Assembly (NCBI RefSeq): GCF_020379485.1
Contig: NC_063450.1
Coordinates: 44,234,681-44,298,680, forward strand
Source: Brassica napus
Taxonomy: Eukaryota; Streptophyta; Magnoliopsida; Brassicales; Brassicaceae
Length of the DNA: 64,000 nt
Reading direction: 5' to 3'
Shown: piece after piece, positions 26,588-38,879 of the stretch
Position numbering within the stretch: position 1 is the stretch's first letter
Layout: every line of letters starts with the position of its first letter
Position numbers and translations under genes: made by a program
Notes under the pieces: generated by a model
What the model saw: only the letters and a program-made list of their open reading frames with translations
Told to the model about the DNA's origin: nothing
The model's database searches: none

Positions 26588-29165
26588 ATGGCCGTCCGTC
26601 TCTTCTCTTCAACGGCGCTCCTCGGTAATTCGACTCTTCTATCAATACTCTCATGTAAAGGAAACTTGCTTTGCTTCATATGTTGAATCCAACAGAGTTA
26701 CTTTGTGTTTGGCTTCTTGCAGAGTATCGTCATGTACCCAACACAGAGGAAGAAAGAAGCTGCTTTGCGCCTCGGCGAACTTTTCATTCTCACCGGCTCA
26801 ACCCTATTGCTCCTAGGTACTGTGGATTGGATTGCCTTCCTTTCATTACTATTTACTCTGCTCAAAAAAAGTTAGAGATTTAAATATCTTTTCCATTACC
26901 AGTTACTGTCTTCAAATAAAAATGAGATTTTTAATAATTTTTTTCATTACCACTTGCTCTGTTCATACAAAAGTTTAGATTTTTAATCTTTTTTTTCCAT
27001 TACCACTTACTCTGTTCATACTAAATTCTTAAAAATCTTTTTTTTTTTCATTACCAGTTACTGTGTTCAAACAAGGTTGAGATGCTAGTTCAGTTTCTTA
27101 ATATGTATTGTATTTGATATTCAATTATCATTTGTACCCTTTTCGTTATATCTGAATCCTCGCTTATTAATTGACTTGTGTGTGCATATTACCAGGAGTG
27201 GAATTCTCAAGTGTAACAATGACTATTTCACTAGAAAGTGTCTGAGGAAGAGTAGGACTCAAGCCATTGCAGAGTATTTAGGTTCAGCTTCAGATCCAAA
27301 GAAGCCAAGTTATCATCCTTCTGAAGAAATCAGAGCGTATCTGCCAGAGAATCCTGGTGATTCTAGGCTTCCACCTGCTGAAACCGCTAGAACCATCATT
27401 GAGGTATTACATGACATCTCTCAATCATCCAACAAAGATTAGGTCCCTTTTAACAATACTTTGTTGATACAGACCTTGTGACAATTTTGCGTAGTGTGTC
27501 TTGTTTTCAGGTGAACAAAAAAGGAACTCTGATGCTTTCAGGTTTACTTGGTATTGGACTTCATGAGAACATCCTCTGGCCTGATATTCCTTATGTAACA
27601 GATCAGCATGGAAGTAAGCAAACCTTTCTTCTTCCTATTTTTATTCACTTGGCTTATTTATTACTGTCAAGCAATTTAGAATTGAGTTATGTGACCCTTA
27701 TGCAATGCAGATATATACTTTCAAGTTAAGGAAAACGAGGACATTATGCAAACCGTTGTCACCTCTGATAATAACTATGTGGTATGTGGTTGCTTTCTTT
27801 CTTCTTTTCCCCTGGATACTCATGCATGGAGATAAGAGGTGTAATAAGTTTAGGTTATGCAATTGCAGCAAGTGATAGTAGGTTTTGATACGATGGAGAT
27901 GATCAAGGACATGGAGCTGAGTACTCCCTCTGGTATTGGTTTTGAGATTGAAGAAATGGAAGATGGTATAACTGAAGTAGACGATGAAAACAAGACGGAT
28001 GAAGACAAAGATGATGAGGTTTGTGGACATTTTATTTAATCTTTGTCTCATTTATCTCTAGAAGACTTAAACTAGATATTGTGACGGTGACTTCAGGAAT
28101 GGGTTGCTGTTCTAGAAGATGGAGATGAAGATGAAGACGATGATTATGTTTCAGACTCTGATGAGTCACTTGGAGACTGGGCAAACTTGGAAACGATGCG
28201 AACTTGCCATCCTATGTATTTTGCCAGGAGGATAGCCGAGGTTGCGTCAAAGGATCCTTTAAACTGGATGGAGCAACCATCAGCTGGCCTTGCTATCCAG
28301 GGGCTATTGAGCCGTGTCTTTGTGAAAGATCACTCACACATCTCTGCTCCCAAGTCTACAAGTAGTGACAAAAACAAGGAGGGAGAAAAATCAGAAGAGA
28401 AGGTTGAAGACATTGATGAAAGTGAGAAGATATTGCAACTTGAGAATTCGAGAAATGCTATATCTTATTACAAGCTGGAGATGAATAAAATCCAGCTCAT
28501 CACAGCACAGGGGCATCAGGTTTGTTGATAAAGACTCTTTATCCTTTCTCCTTGTGTCGATTCTTCTCTAGGCTCAAGCTTTTGCTCGGTTGTGTGTATT
28601 TTTGTTTTTGAACAGACTGAAGTGGAAGTGGGAGATGTCAGAAAAGCACAACCCGATGCTATTGCTCTTGCATCAGACGGTATTGTGAGACGTCTAGAAG
28701 AAGATGGTAATATGCTAACTGAAGCGCTCAAATCTCTATGTTGGAGACATAACGGGATTCAAGCAGAGGTAAAATGAAACTTGAATATCAAGTTGTTGTT
28801 TATAAGGTCTATATGTTGCATTGATCAAGATTATGTTTGGCAATGTAGGAAGTGAAGCTCATCGGTATAGATTCACTTGGTTTCGACATCAGGCTTTGCT
28901 CCGGGATGCAAATTGAGACATTACGGTTTGCATTCCTGACAAGGGTAAGTCTCAAACTCTGTTTACTGATCATCGATGGTAACACAATATGAGGCCTGTG
29001 AGTTGACATAACAATTTCACTAAGATTAATGTTTTCTGGTGAACTCTGTATTTGCAGGCAACATCAGTGCACAGTGCTGAAGGACAGTTGAGAGAATTAT
29101 TATTCGCTTCCACACCTCATAAGCCGCAGACACCAAAGCAAACGAGTCCAAAGGAATCTTGGTGA
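26588..29165 (+). CDS. At3g49140/At5g24060-type plastid protein (DUF2470-like, FMN-binding split-barrel relative)
   Basis: Ten exons join without a break into 480 residues: 26588-26624, 26723-26816, 27196-27403, 27511-27613, 27711-27781, 27869-28018, 28097-28519, 28616-28768, 28849-28944 and 29058-29165. The start is rich in Ser, Arg and Leu and probably carries an organelle transit peptide. Residues about 60-110 (PPAETARTIIEVNKKGTLML) match the conserved opening of the family, as does GLHENILWPDIPYV. The middle is very acidic (about 195-270, many Asp/Glu). The C-terminal half contains a DUF2470-like part (RKAQPDAIALASDGIVRRLE and IGIDSLGFDIRLCSG). Arabidopsis members have often been labelled PPR proteins, but I see no PPR repeats. 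Relatives bind glutamyl-tRNA reductase or heme; a role here is inferred only. Confidence 0.88.
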
Positions 29166-29756
29166 TGTTAGTAAAAAGTCTAAAGAAAACAAATCCAACC
29201 GCAGTATTTGCATATCAACAAATCTTTTCCTCACGAGTCAAAACATGAAGTAACTGCTGTCAACGATAAGGACCAGTGCTTTTCAGTGTTGCCTTGTTGG
29301 AGATTGGCAGATGAAGTCTGGATCTCCTGTTGTTTGATGTTTTTCAATTCATTCTTGATGCATGACGTATCTTTGTTTGTTTGTGGTTCAAAACTGTGAT
29401 TCGTTATACTTGGTATCAGTGTTCTAAAATGCAGTTTACGCATCTAATTAGATGGTGCGTATACATTATACGGTAATCAATCAAATGTACTGGTTTCATG
29501 TTATAATGTGGATTTATATACTTGAGACATATAATAACGGTTTAGATAGATGTTATGCGGTCTATGCGATCCGCTTAGGTGAATTTTAAGTAGGATTATT
29601 CAGAACACCAACGTAGTATTATTTTATATTTTCTTAATGTTATTTATTTATATTAATTTGTTACTTATTTTTTGTATTTATATGATTATATCTAGTAGAT
29701 TAATCATTTATAAAATAAGTTTAGATTTATTTTTATATTTTATGTAAAAACATATA
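29166..29756. other. 3' UTR and AT-rich spacer
   Basis: The first 250 bases probably include the 3' UTR of the preceding gene. The rest is AT-rich without a recognisable feature. Confidence 0.45.
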
Positions 29757-30290
29757 CAGTAGAACTTTTATAAATTAATAATGCTGGAACTTTGAAATTT
29801 TATTAATTTATAGAGATTTTAATTTACAAAAGTTTTTTTATATTTTAAAATAAGAAAAATATTTTATTTTAGTGTATAGACATTAATTGTTATCTTTTGA
29901 AATTTGTTATTTGATATTAATTTTATTATATTATTTGGTGTATATAATCTATATTGCATAGAAATTAAATATTGTTTTAGATATAATATTACTAAATCTT
30001 ATCAAAACTATATTAAGTGTTAATAAAATATAAAGAAAATTTCATTGTGAATATAAAACAAATAATATAATAATAGATTCTTACTTATATAAAATATGTA
30101 TACTTATAAATTATTAATTTATAATTTTAATGGGATCATATATTTACATAGAATTTTTTAAAAAATATTATCTTATTATTTTATCGATTTGTACCAAATT
30201 TTGAACCGATCCAAATTGAACCAGCAAAATTTACTAATTTATAGAAATTATTAATTTATCGAATATTAATTTATAGAGGTTGTATTTTGT
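29757..30290. mobile_element. Emigrant/Lemi1-like (pogo-type) element, second copy
   Basis: The left end CAGTAGAACTTTTATAAATT follows a TA dinucleotide and matches the Emigrant terminal repeat pattern. The right end, read backwards, contains acaacctctataaattaata. The interior shares the gggatcatatatttacata phrase with the element at 16545-17042. It has no ORF. The exact right end is uncertain by about 10 bases. Confidence 0.65.
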
Positions 30291-30486
30291 ATATGCTCCA
30301 CTTTAAATGCAGCGATACGGGTTCTTCTGTCGATAATAATGGCTAACGCGTTTTAGAACATGCTACACGTCAAGCCAAAAAATGTCAAAGCATTAACTGA
30401 ACTGAAATTACAAGTCAAACACGTTTTAAGTTTAGGCTTATAGAAGCTCCACATGATCCTCAGATCAAGTCAGAGAATAAAGAAAA

Positions 30487-32170
30487 ATGGAGAAATGGTC
30501 TGAGTTGCCGCCAGAGATCCTCCACTCCATCTCCCTGAGAATCGACAACCCCTTTGATCTGATCCACTTCTGGTCAGTATGTTCATCTTGGCGATCCTGT
30601 AGCCTCTTATTTCGACCGAAGACATCACTTATATGTCCTCTTCTCGTATACTCTTCTGGTTATGGTGATGATCGTTATATCTTGAGCAGAAGTGTTTACC
30701 TTCTCAAGTCTTCTGATCTCAACGGTCCTCGATATTGGTAAAAACATTTCTTTTGAACTTTGTTCTTGAATCTTGATGATACTTAGATAAGCTATTTAAT
30801 CCTAACAGGTTGTTTAAGCTACAAGAGAAAGAGAACGGAGACATAGTTCTACATAGTTTGTTCCTAAGAAGAAACACCGATGAGGATAGATATTCGTATC
30901 CAACTTTTTCACTTGACTTGCTCAGATGTCAAGTCTTTGAGTTAGCTCAAGAACATGTGGCTTGTTACAGCGAATGGTCCGAACCATGCGAGGGGAAAGT
31001 GGAAAGACGCATTGGCTTTATGAGTTTAGACGCAGAGAGCAACGAGTTTATGGTTCTAGGGCGTCTCCCATTCAAGGGTCCCGCTGTGTATAGGTCAATC
31101 GATGGGCGTTGGACTGAGCTCCAGATAACACAACCCGTTTCCTTTGAAGGGATAGTTTCATATAAAAGCAAGTTTTACGCCATAGATCTTACCGGCAGAA
31201 CAATAGTTGTAGAGCCAACTCTACAATTGCATACGTTTCAGCGGTCTAGACCGTCTTATAAGGCAAGGAAACGCTGGGTGAGGAAACTAAAAACTTTTAT
31301 ATCCTTGCTTGGACTTTTAAGTTTTCTTGAGACATGAGTTGCAAACTAAGGTTTTATAGTCCGCACATTTCACTCATGGTCTGTTTTGAAAATTTGAGGG
31401 TTATAAACATTTTAGGGTAGATCTTAAAGAAAAAAAAAATATTTCCTAATTTAGGGACCATCAAACCTATGTTTCTAATCTTTTAAAAATTTGGAGGCAA
31501 ATGCGAATGTTGCATCCGGCTGCAAGGCGCATGATACCAAGCAAATCAAGCATTGGCTTCGGGTCGACAAGTTATATTTAATTTAGGGGGCAATTGTTAC
31601 TGAAGTTCCTCACTAGTTCTGTTGGTAAAGACTAAGAATAGTATAGTTTGGGGTTCCGGGCTTAAAATACTTGGGTGTACTTTTTAATATTTTTTTGTGT
31701 TACATGTCTTCAACGCACAGCTTCTAAACTCAGGGGATAAGGTCCTTCTCGTAGAGATGTGCACAGAGAGACGAGCCGATTTTTTCATACCAAATATCCG
31801 TGAGAAGGAGATATGGTTCGAAGTTTCAGAGTTAGACGTGGAGAGAAACGACTGAATCAAATGGAAGATGTGGATGATTGATCGTGTGCTGCTACTTAAG
31901 CTTTTGATTTTTTTTTTTGTTAAACTGTAAATATTATAAATAAAATGTTTTAGAGTTACAAAAACCTATTATAATGGAAAAAAAATCTATTATAGTGCCA
32001 AAAAAAATAAATAAAAAAACAAAGTATACACACGAGTTGATTTGAGTGACACTGTCATCGAATCCAAAATTGCATAAGAGAGTTTAACTTTCTCCTATGG
32101 CGTCTCGCACTTATTGTGTTGGGGATGTCCCTGTCGATAATGCCGATCGAGGGTTATTTGCGGTGGGGTG
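30487..32170 (+). pseudogene. F-box protein with DUF295 domain, broken (At5g24040 type)
   Basis: Exons 30487-30737 and 30809-31337 give 259 residues: an N-terminal F-box (WSELPPEILHSISLRIDNP, then LIHFWSVCSSWRS) and most of a DUF295 kelch-like region (FKGPAVYRSIDGRWTELQ and GIVSYKSKFYAIDLTGRTIV). Such proteins are SCF ubiquitin ligase adaptors and usually have about 350-400 residues. The frame ends early in unrelated sequence (LLGLLSFLET). The missing end is found downstream in pieces: 31709-31855 reads NSGDKVLLVEMCTERRADFF and later VSELDVERN, and about 32097-32170 reads MASRTYCVGDVPVDNADRGL. Insertions at about 31320-31708 and 31900-32085 separate the pieces. A truncated F-box protein could still be made from the first two exons. 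Confidence 0.82.
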
Positions 32171-33859
32171 AATCCGGTGAGATGCACTGCTGAGTAGCTA
32201 CTTTTTTGATATATTATTTCATATTGTTATGGACAAAAGATAAGTTATTCCCTTGTAATCAGCAAGGCTTTTGTTCCAACATTATATATAGAACAAGATG
32301 TTTGCATCAGCCATCATGTCACATTTCAACACCTAAAACAATATGGTTGTATAAGAAATTACGTGGATCAACTAGATATCTCCTGACATGGCATTGAATT
32401 GGACTTTGTAATATTGTATCATGTCTCTATCGGTAATTTGGCATGGACTTGCGATTCACTAAGAATTCTTAACTTTCTAAATTTTGTTGATACGTTTTGC
32501 TTATATCATAAATCGTAAACTTATCAACTACAAGGTAGAATTCTACCTAGTACCTATATTATTTGTTGCTATACTAGGAATAATATGTCATCAGATAAAA
32601 TTGTGTGCTATCGTATAAAGTAAGCACGCGACAGTCGAAGTTGTACCATAAAATTGATGAACATATATGTGGGCAAGTGGCAACTTATTGTAGGATAAGA
32701 AAAATAGAACGATCATATTCACGAAGTCTTCTTTTCAAGCGTGCACAACTTGAAACTTATATTACTCTATAATCGTAATTTACTTTAACGATTGATATCA
32801 ACTCGAAGGCAGATGGAAGGGTTATATATATGGGTAAAATGTCTGCTTCTTTTTCATTTTATTTTTGTAATTTCTGCATTTCTATCCTCCATAATTCATG
32901 TTTTCTAGTAGTAAGAAGATTATATAACTTTCACGATTTTGTTATTATAATTGGCGGGAAAGTAGAAGATGCCAACTTGCTTACGACAGCGACTCCAAGC
33001 TCCAAGGCAAAATTGACAATTAAAGAAACATCAGTTATCAAGTCATATGGGTACATAGGACCATAAGGCCATAGCCTATCAAATCATAGCTCCATATTTA
33101 ATCAAATTTTATTTAACTTTCCCCAATTTTTGTCGTTCACTCGTTTGCAAATTGGTCGGAAGGTAGAATAAATGATCTCCCTGTAAATATCTTTATCTAC
33201 TTTTGTCTGCTTGCATCATCATCCATCCTACCAGAACTTTTTTATTCTTTTTTTAGAAAAACCAGAATTTTTAGTTTCACATTCATACGAAAACCATATT
33301 CGAAAATCGACTCTGCTAAAAAATATCGGAAATAAATTCAGCATCAAATATACTGTTAAGAAATTCACCAAAAATAAAGAATCGGTTGATGAAAAACGAT
33401 TAGAACATTATAGTTTTTGTAATGTCCTAATTGTTTCCGTTTTTAAATTCCATAATTTTAACTCTTTATTAGTTCTTACACTCTCATTTTCATTTACTTA
33501 TCTCTCTGTGGAAATCTTATTATTATTTATAGTCAGTTTGCTATCTCCATCCTCAAAAAGTTGAGGATAACTCAAATCAACGTTTCTTGTCCTTCTAATA
33601 TTATTCTGCGTATGTATCACCTAACATTATTTTAGATTATACACATTTAACTTTAAAGAACTTATAATCTTTCTTTCTCAAAAAAAAAACATACTAAAAA
33701 AAAACTTACACGTTTACTATTATGCTCTAATAGACAAACAATTTTTTAAGCATCGATTAATGGTTTGGTCAGTTTCATAAGTTACATCAACCTAGTAGAC
33801 TAACCTTTAAATGATAAAATATTTTAATATGAAAACTTAAATTATCAATTATAATTTAA
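32171..33859. other. AT-rich gene-free stretch
   Basis: Short ORFs here (for example 32830-33066 and 33211-33564) have no family features and biased composition. No gene is supported. Confidence 0.5.
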
Positions 33860-33884
33860 CACTAGAAAAAAACGTTTCCATAAC

Positions 33885-34225
33885 AACGAAGATTTACGAC
33901 GAAAATAATTCTTCGTAAATTTACATGGTGTTTACAACGCAGTTACGAGGAGACCAAATTTTGTCGTAAACTCCATGTAAATTTACGGGAAAATATTTTC
34001 GTCGTAAAGTCCATGTAAGTTTACAACGAAAATACTTGGAATGAGAAATACGTCGTAATCGTTACATCGACATTACAACGAAACATGTTACCGTTATATT
34101 TAGGTGAAAACGTGTATTCAATGTGCTTTAACTTACCTAATTTCGTCGTAAAGTCGTTGTAAATACTATGTTAAAACCATGTAAAATCCATGTAAAACAT
34201 TCCTTGTAAAATCGTTGTTATATTT
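33885..34225. repeat. CACTA subterminal repeats, left cluster
   Basis: There are many degenerate copies of tttacgacgaaa or its reverse ttcgtcgtaaa, with variants such as tttacaacgaaa and cgtcgtaaactccatgtaaa. In CACTA elements such arrays are binding sites for the TnpA-type protein. Confidence 0.8.
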
Positions 34226-34363
34226 CAACTACCCAACTCGAAAATTTCTCTATATATATGTCATTTCCCACAACTCTCTTCCTCACAACACACAAACGGA
34301 AAAAAAAAATCAGAAAAAAAAAATCAGAAAAAAAAAAATTTCAAAAAAAAATCTAAGAAAAAA

Positions 34364-37300
34364 ATGACCGGTGGCGGTAGTATTTACGAGTTACGGAGTT
34401 GGATGTATTTGCACAAAGATTCCGGCGGGAGGGTGACGAACGCATTTCTGAGCGGGCTAAAGACATTCATGCACCAGGCGGGCTGTACACCGATCACACA
34501 GGAAAGCGGTAAGATGTTCTGCCCCTGTCGGAAATGCAAGAATTCAAAATTTGCACGTAGTGAAACTGTATGGAAGCATTTAGTAAACAAAGGATTTACA
34601 CCACAGTACTACATTTGGTATCAACATGGAGATGGTTATGGGGGAAATGAAGCTAGTAGTAGTAATAATAATTTTGAGGATGCTCATCATAGTGAAGAAC
34701 CGAATCATTTGCATAATGAATATAATTATCATCAAGATCAGGAGCAGATGGTAGATCATGATAGGGTTCAAGATATGATAAGTGATGCATTTTTAAAAAC
34801 AACTACAACAATAGCTGATGGAACTGGAAATGTAGAAGAACTTAATTTGGATGCAAAAAGGTTTTATGAAATGCTAGATGCTGCAAATCAACCAATCTAC
34901 ACTGGTTGTAGAGAAGGTCTCTCTAAATTGTCTCTAGCAGCTAGAATGGCGAATATTAAAACGGATCATAATTTACCTGAGAATTGCATGGATGCATGGG
35001 CGGAGTTGTTTAGAGAGTATTTGCCAGAAGATAACATGTCTGCTGAATCTTATTATGAGATTTAGAAATTGGTTTATAGTCTTGGGTTGCCTTCAGAGAT
35101 GATTGATGTTTGCATCGACAACTGCATGATCTACTGGAAAGAAGATGACAAGTTAGAAGAGTGTCGATTCTGCAAAAAACCACGATTCAAACCGCAAGGC
35201 AGTGGGAGGAATATGGTACCGTACCAAAGGATGTGGTACCTACCAATTACAGACAAATTGAAAAGATTATATCAATCTGAGAGGACTGCTGCGTCGATGA
35301 GGTGGCATGCAGAACATGTCCAGAGAGATGGTGAGGTTGCACATCCATCAGACACAAGAGCGTGGAAACATTTCAATAAGGTACACGTAGATTTTGCTAC
35401 AAATATTCGGAATGTCTATCTTGGGTTATGCACCGATGGATTTAGTCCATTTGGAATGTCTGGTAGACAATATTCTTTGTGGCCAGTCATTTTTACGCCG
35501 TACAATTTACCGCCGGATATGTGCATAGAACAAAAATTTCTATTTTTGACCATATTAATCCCTGGGCCGAAGCATCTAAAACGGTATCTTGATGTTTTTC
35601 TTCAACCGTTGATAGAAGAGCTAAAGCAATTGTGGTCACAAGGGGTGAGGACGTACGATTGTTCCTTGAAAAACAATTTTACGATGCGAGCAGTTCTGCT
35701 GTGGACGATAAGTGATTTCCCTGCTTATGGGAGGTTGTCTGGCTGGACAACACATGGAAGATTATCTTGTCCATATTGTCTTGGATCGACGGATGCTTTT
35801 CAACTGAAGAATGGTAGGAAGAGTTGTTGGTTTGATTGTCATCGTCGCTTTCTTCCACTTGCCCATCGGCACAAAAAAATTGTCAGAGACAGTCCTCCTC
35901 CATATCTCACCAGCCAGCAGATCGAAGCAGATATTGATTATGTCTGATGGGTATGGTGTCTCTCACAATTAGCATAAGAAGAGTATATTTTGGGAGTTAC
36001 CCTATTGGAAGGATCTTCTCTTACGCCACAATCTGGATGTCATGCATATTGAGAAGAACTTTTTTGAGAACATCATGAATACACTACTTAACGTCTCTGG
36101 GAAGACAAAAGATAACAAAAAAGTCAAGGATGGACTTACCTGATATTTGCTCAAGAAGTGAGTTACATATCAAGAGCAATGGAAACGTTCATGTTCCCAT
36201 CTTCCGGTTGTCATCAGAAGCCAAAACAACCTTGTTTGACTGGGTTGCATCAGAAGTTAAGTTTCCTGATGGTTATGTTTCAAATCTGTCAACATGTGTT
36301 GAACGAGGTCAAAAGTTCTCCGGAATGAAGAGTCATGATTGTCATGTGTTTATGCAACGACTACTTCCATTTGCTTTTACCGAGCTCCTTCCAGTAAATG
36401 TCCATGAAGCACTTGCAGGTAATTATAATTTTATAATATATATACATATGTTATGAAATGTTAATAATTTGATTACTTTTGCAATATATAGCCATCGGAG
36501 CATTTTTCAGAGATCTTAGCACACGTACGTTCAAGGAAGAAGTCATCGAACAACTTCATCAGAACATTTCGATCATATTGTGCAACCTGGAGAAGATATT
36601 TCCTCCTTCTTTTTTGACGTCATGGAGCATCTAGTTGCCCACCTACCGTATGAAGCATTGCTTCGTGGACCTGTTCACAACGGATGGATGTATCCGTATG
36701 AGCGACAGATGAAACATTTGAAGGGGAAAGCAAGAAATCTTGCAAAGGTGGAAGGTTCAATAGTTGCGGGGAGTTTGACAGCCGAAATATCTAACTTCAC
36801 ATCATACTACTTTGTTCCAACTGTTCATACGAGAAAAAGAGTTCCTAGAAGATATGATGATGGTGGAGTACCAACATCATATCCAATTGATAGTGTTCCT
36901 GACATTTTCTGCGAAATTGGACGGTTTGGTGGTAAAATGAAAGAAGTATGGTGGTCATGTGAAGAGGATAAACATAGTGTCCACACTTATATTCTGCTCA
37001 ACTGCGAGGATGCAGTGACCCGTTACTTTGAAAGGTAAATATTTTTGTGAATGTTAATTATATGAATTGAAGTTAATTATGTATGACGTGATTATTTGTT
37101 TAATTTGCAGCATGTTTGTATCTCAAGTTGAAGAAGCAATACCAGGAATATCTGCAACTGATGTAGACACACGTAAAGATAAACATTTTGCCAAGTGGTT
37201 AAAATCACAGGTACGTAATATATCACATACATTGATTAATTAAGTAAGTGTTTTGATACTTCAATATTAATTAAGAATATCTGATTTTTGCAGGTTGATT

Positions 37301-37974
37301 ATGACGATCCTTATTATCCCGTATGGTTTCACGAATTGGTTCAAGGTCCGGTTGCAAAGGTCACCACATCACCTATGTATTTCACACGAGGTTTTACCTT
37401 TCAAACATACGAGTATGGGATACATCGGACAACGAGTAACTACGGAATATGTGTGAAAGGTGAAACATACTTTTACGGGATCTTGCAGGAGATTATTGAA
37501 GTGGAATTTCTGGGGTTATTGAATCTAAAATGCGTCATCTTCAAATGTGAATTGTTCGATCCTGTTGTGAACCGAGGGATTCGGTATAACAAATTTGGTG
37601 TTGTGGATGTCAATTTTGGGAGAAGATACAACAAATTTGAGCCTTTCATTTTAGCTTCACAAGCCGAGCAAGTTAGCTTCCTTCCTTATCCTCGGCTTCG
37701 AACTTCCGGGATAAACTGGTTAGCTGCTATCAAAATTACACCTCGTGGACGTATTGTCGCTGGAGAAGAACCGCCCTTGCAAGAAGAAGACGCTATCAAT
37801 GAAGTTGAGCTACCAGAACAACCAACTGATGAAATCCTTTCGATCGACTCGCAAAACTTTCAATATGAAGATATTCCCGAAGATGCGACAGATGAAGCAC
37901 GTGAAGATGTGTTCGAGAGAAGCGACGATGATGATTGTAATTATAGTGATGAGAACGAAAACGATTTAGAGTGA
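34364..37974 (+). pseudogene. tnp2-family CACTA transposase, inactivated
   Basis: The N-terminal transposase-associated zinc-finger domain (CPCRKCKNSKF region), the tnp2 core (SMRWHAEHVQ, WPVIFTPYNLPPDMC), DUF4218 (VHNGWMYPYERQMKHLKGKA) and DUF4216 (RGIRYNKFGVVDVNFGRRYN) follow in normal order. Disabling changes seen: TAG at 35063-35065 within an otherwise continuous frame; TGA at 35945-35947 and TAG at 35970-35972 with a likely small deletion between; an added A in the run near 36120; and a lost T in the run near 36610. Exon borders are still visible at about 36419/36493, 37035/37111, 37210/37294. The C-terminal tail is acidic and ends at 37974. It cannot encode an active transposase; movement would need one supplied from elsewhere. 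Confidence 0.9.
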
Positions 37975-38276
37975 TGTAATATTGGTGAGAACGAAAACGA
38001 TTTAGAGTGATGTAATATATGTAACAAATGTTGTATTTCTCTATTGTAACGTATGTTTAAAGAAATATTGTTTTTTTACCATCTTAATGTATGTGTAACA
38101 AATATTGTTTTATATAATATGTATTTCTTTAGTTTTTAAAAATTTATTTGGAGTTTTAGGGTTTTAGAGTTTAAGTTGGAGAAAGAGCAAGAAGTAGTAG
38201 AGAAGAAGATATGATGTTAGATGATATGTGACTTTGGGGTTTAGGGATTTCATTCTCGGTGTTTAGGGTTAAGCGT

Positions 38277-38610
38277 TGTAAAATCGTTGTAAAAATTACA
38301 CGGGCATGGTAACTTCGTCGTAAATGGTTAAATCGATTCCACGTAATTTCGTCGTAAATGGAAAAAGACGGGCCTGGTAACTTCGTCGTAAACGGAAAAG
38401 CCTGGTAAATCGATTCGACGTATTTTCGTCGTAAATGGAAAAAGACGGGCTGGATATCTTCGTCGTAAACGGAAAAGACTGGTAAATCGATTTGATGTAA
38501 TTTTATCGTAAATAGAAAAACGCGGGCCTGGTAACTTTGTCGTAAATGAAAAAACGCGGGTCTGGTAACTTCGTCGTAATATTACGTCTCGTTTACGAAG
38601 AAATATTTTC
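38277..38610. repeat. Internal cluster of CACTA subterminal-type repeats
   Basis: Between the two genes lies a third array of ttcgtcgtaaa-type motifs, here mostly in one orientation and organised as longer near-repeats (around cgtcgtaaatggaaaaagac and cctggtaa, roughly 55-65 bases apart). It directly precedes the second gene. Confidence 0.8.
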
Positions 38611-38879
38611 TATATATTAAGACGCCGAGAGCGAGGCTGCCTCGTTCATTCCTCCCAAACTCCTTTGCTCTCCCTCTAAGATACACTCCCTTTTCTCTTC
38701 TATTTTTTTTAAAGTTAGTTTAAGTGATTAATTAGTTAGGTAATTAGTTTAGGTGATTAGTTAGGTAATTAATTTAGGTGATTAGTTAGGTGACGGAATA
38801 TAGTTTAGGTGATTAGTTAGGTAACAGAATAATTTTTTAATTACGTCGTAATTGATTAAATTTATTTTAATTTTTTTAG

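Noticed and set aside
26588..29165. PPR protein label for the ten-exon gene
   Set aside because: I recall this label from Arabidopsis annotation, but no 35-residue PPR repeats are visible; the conserved parts fit the At3g49140 family instead.
32830..33564. Two short ORFs (78 and 117 codons) upstream of the CACTA
   Set aside because: Biased AT-rich composition with no domain, splice or promoter support.
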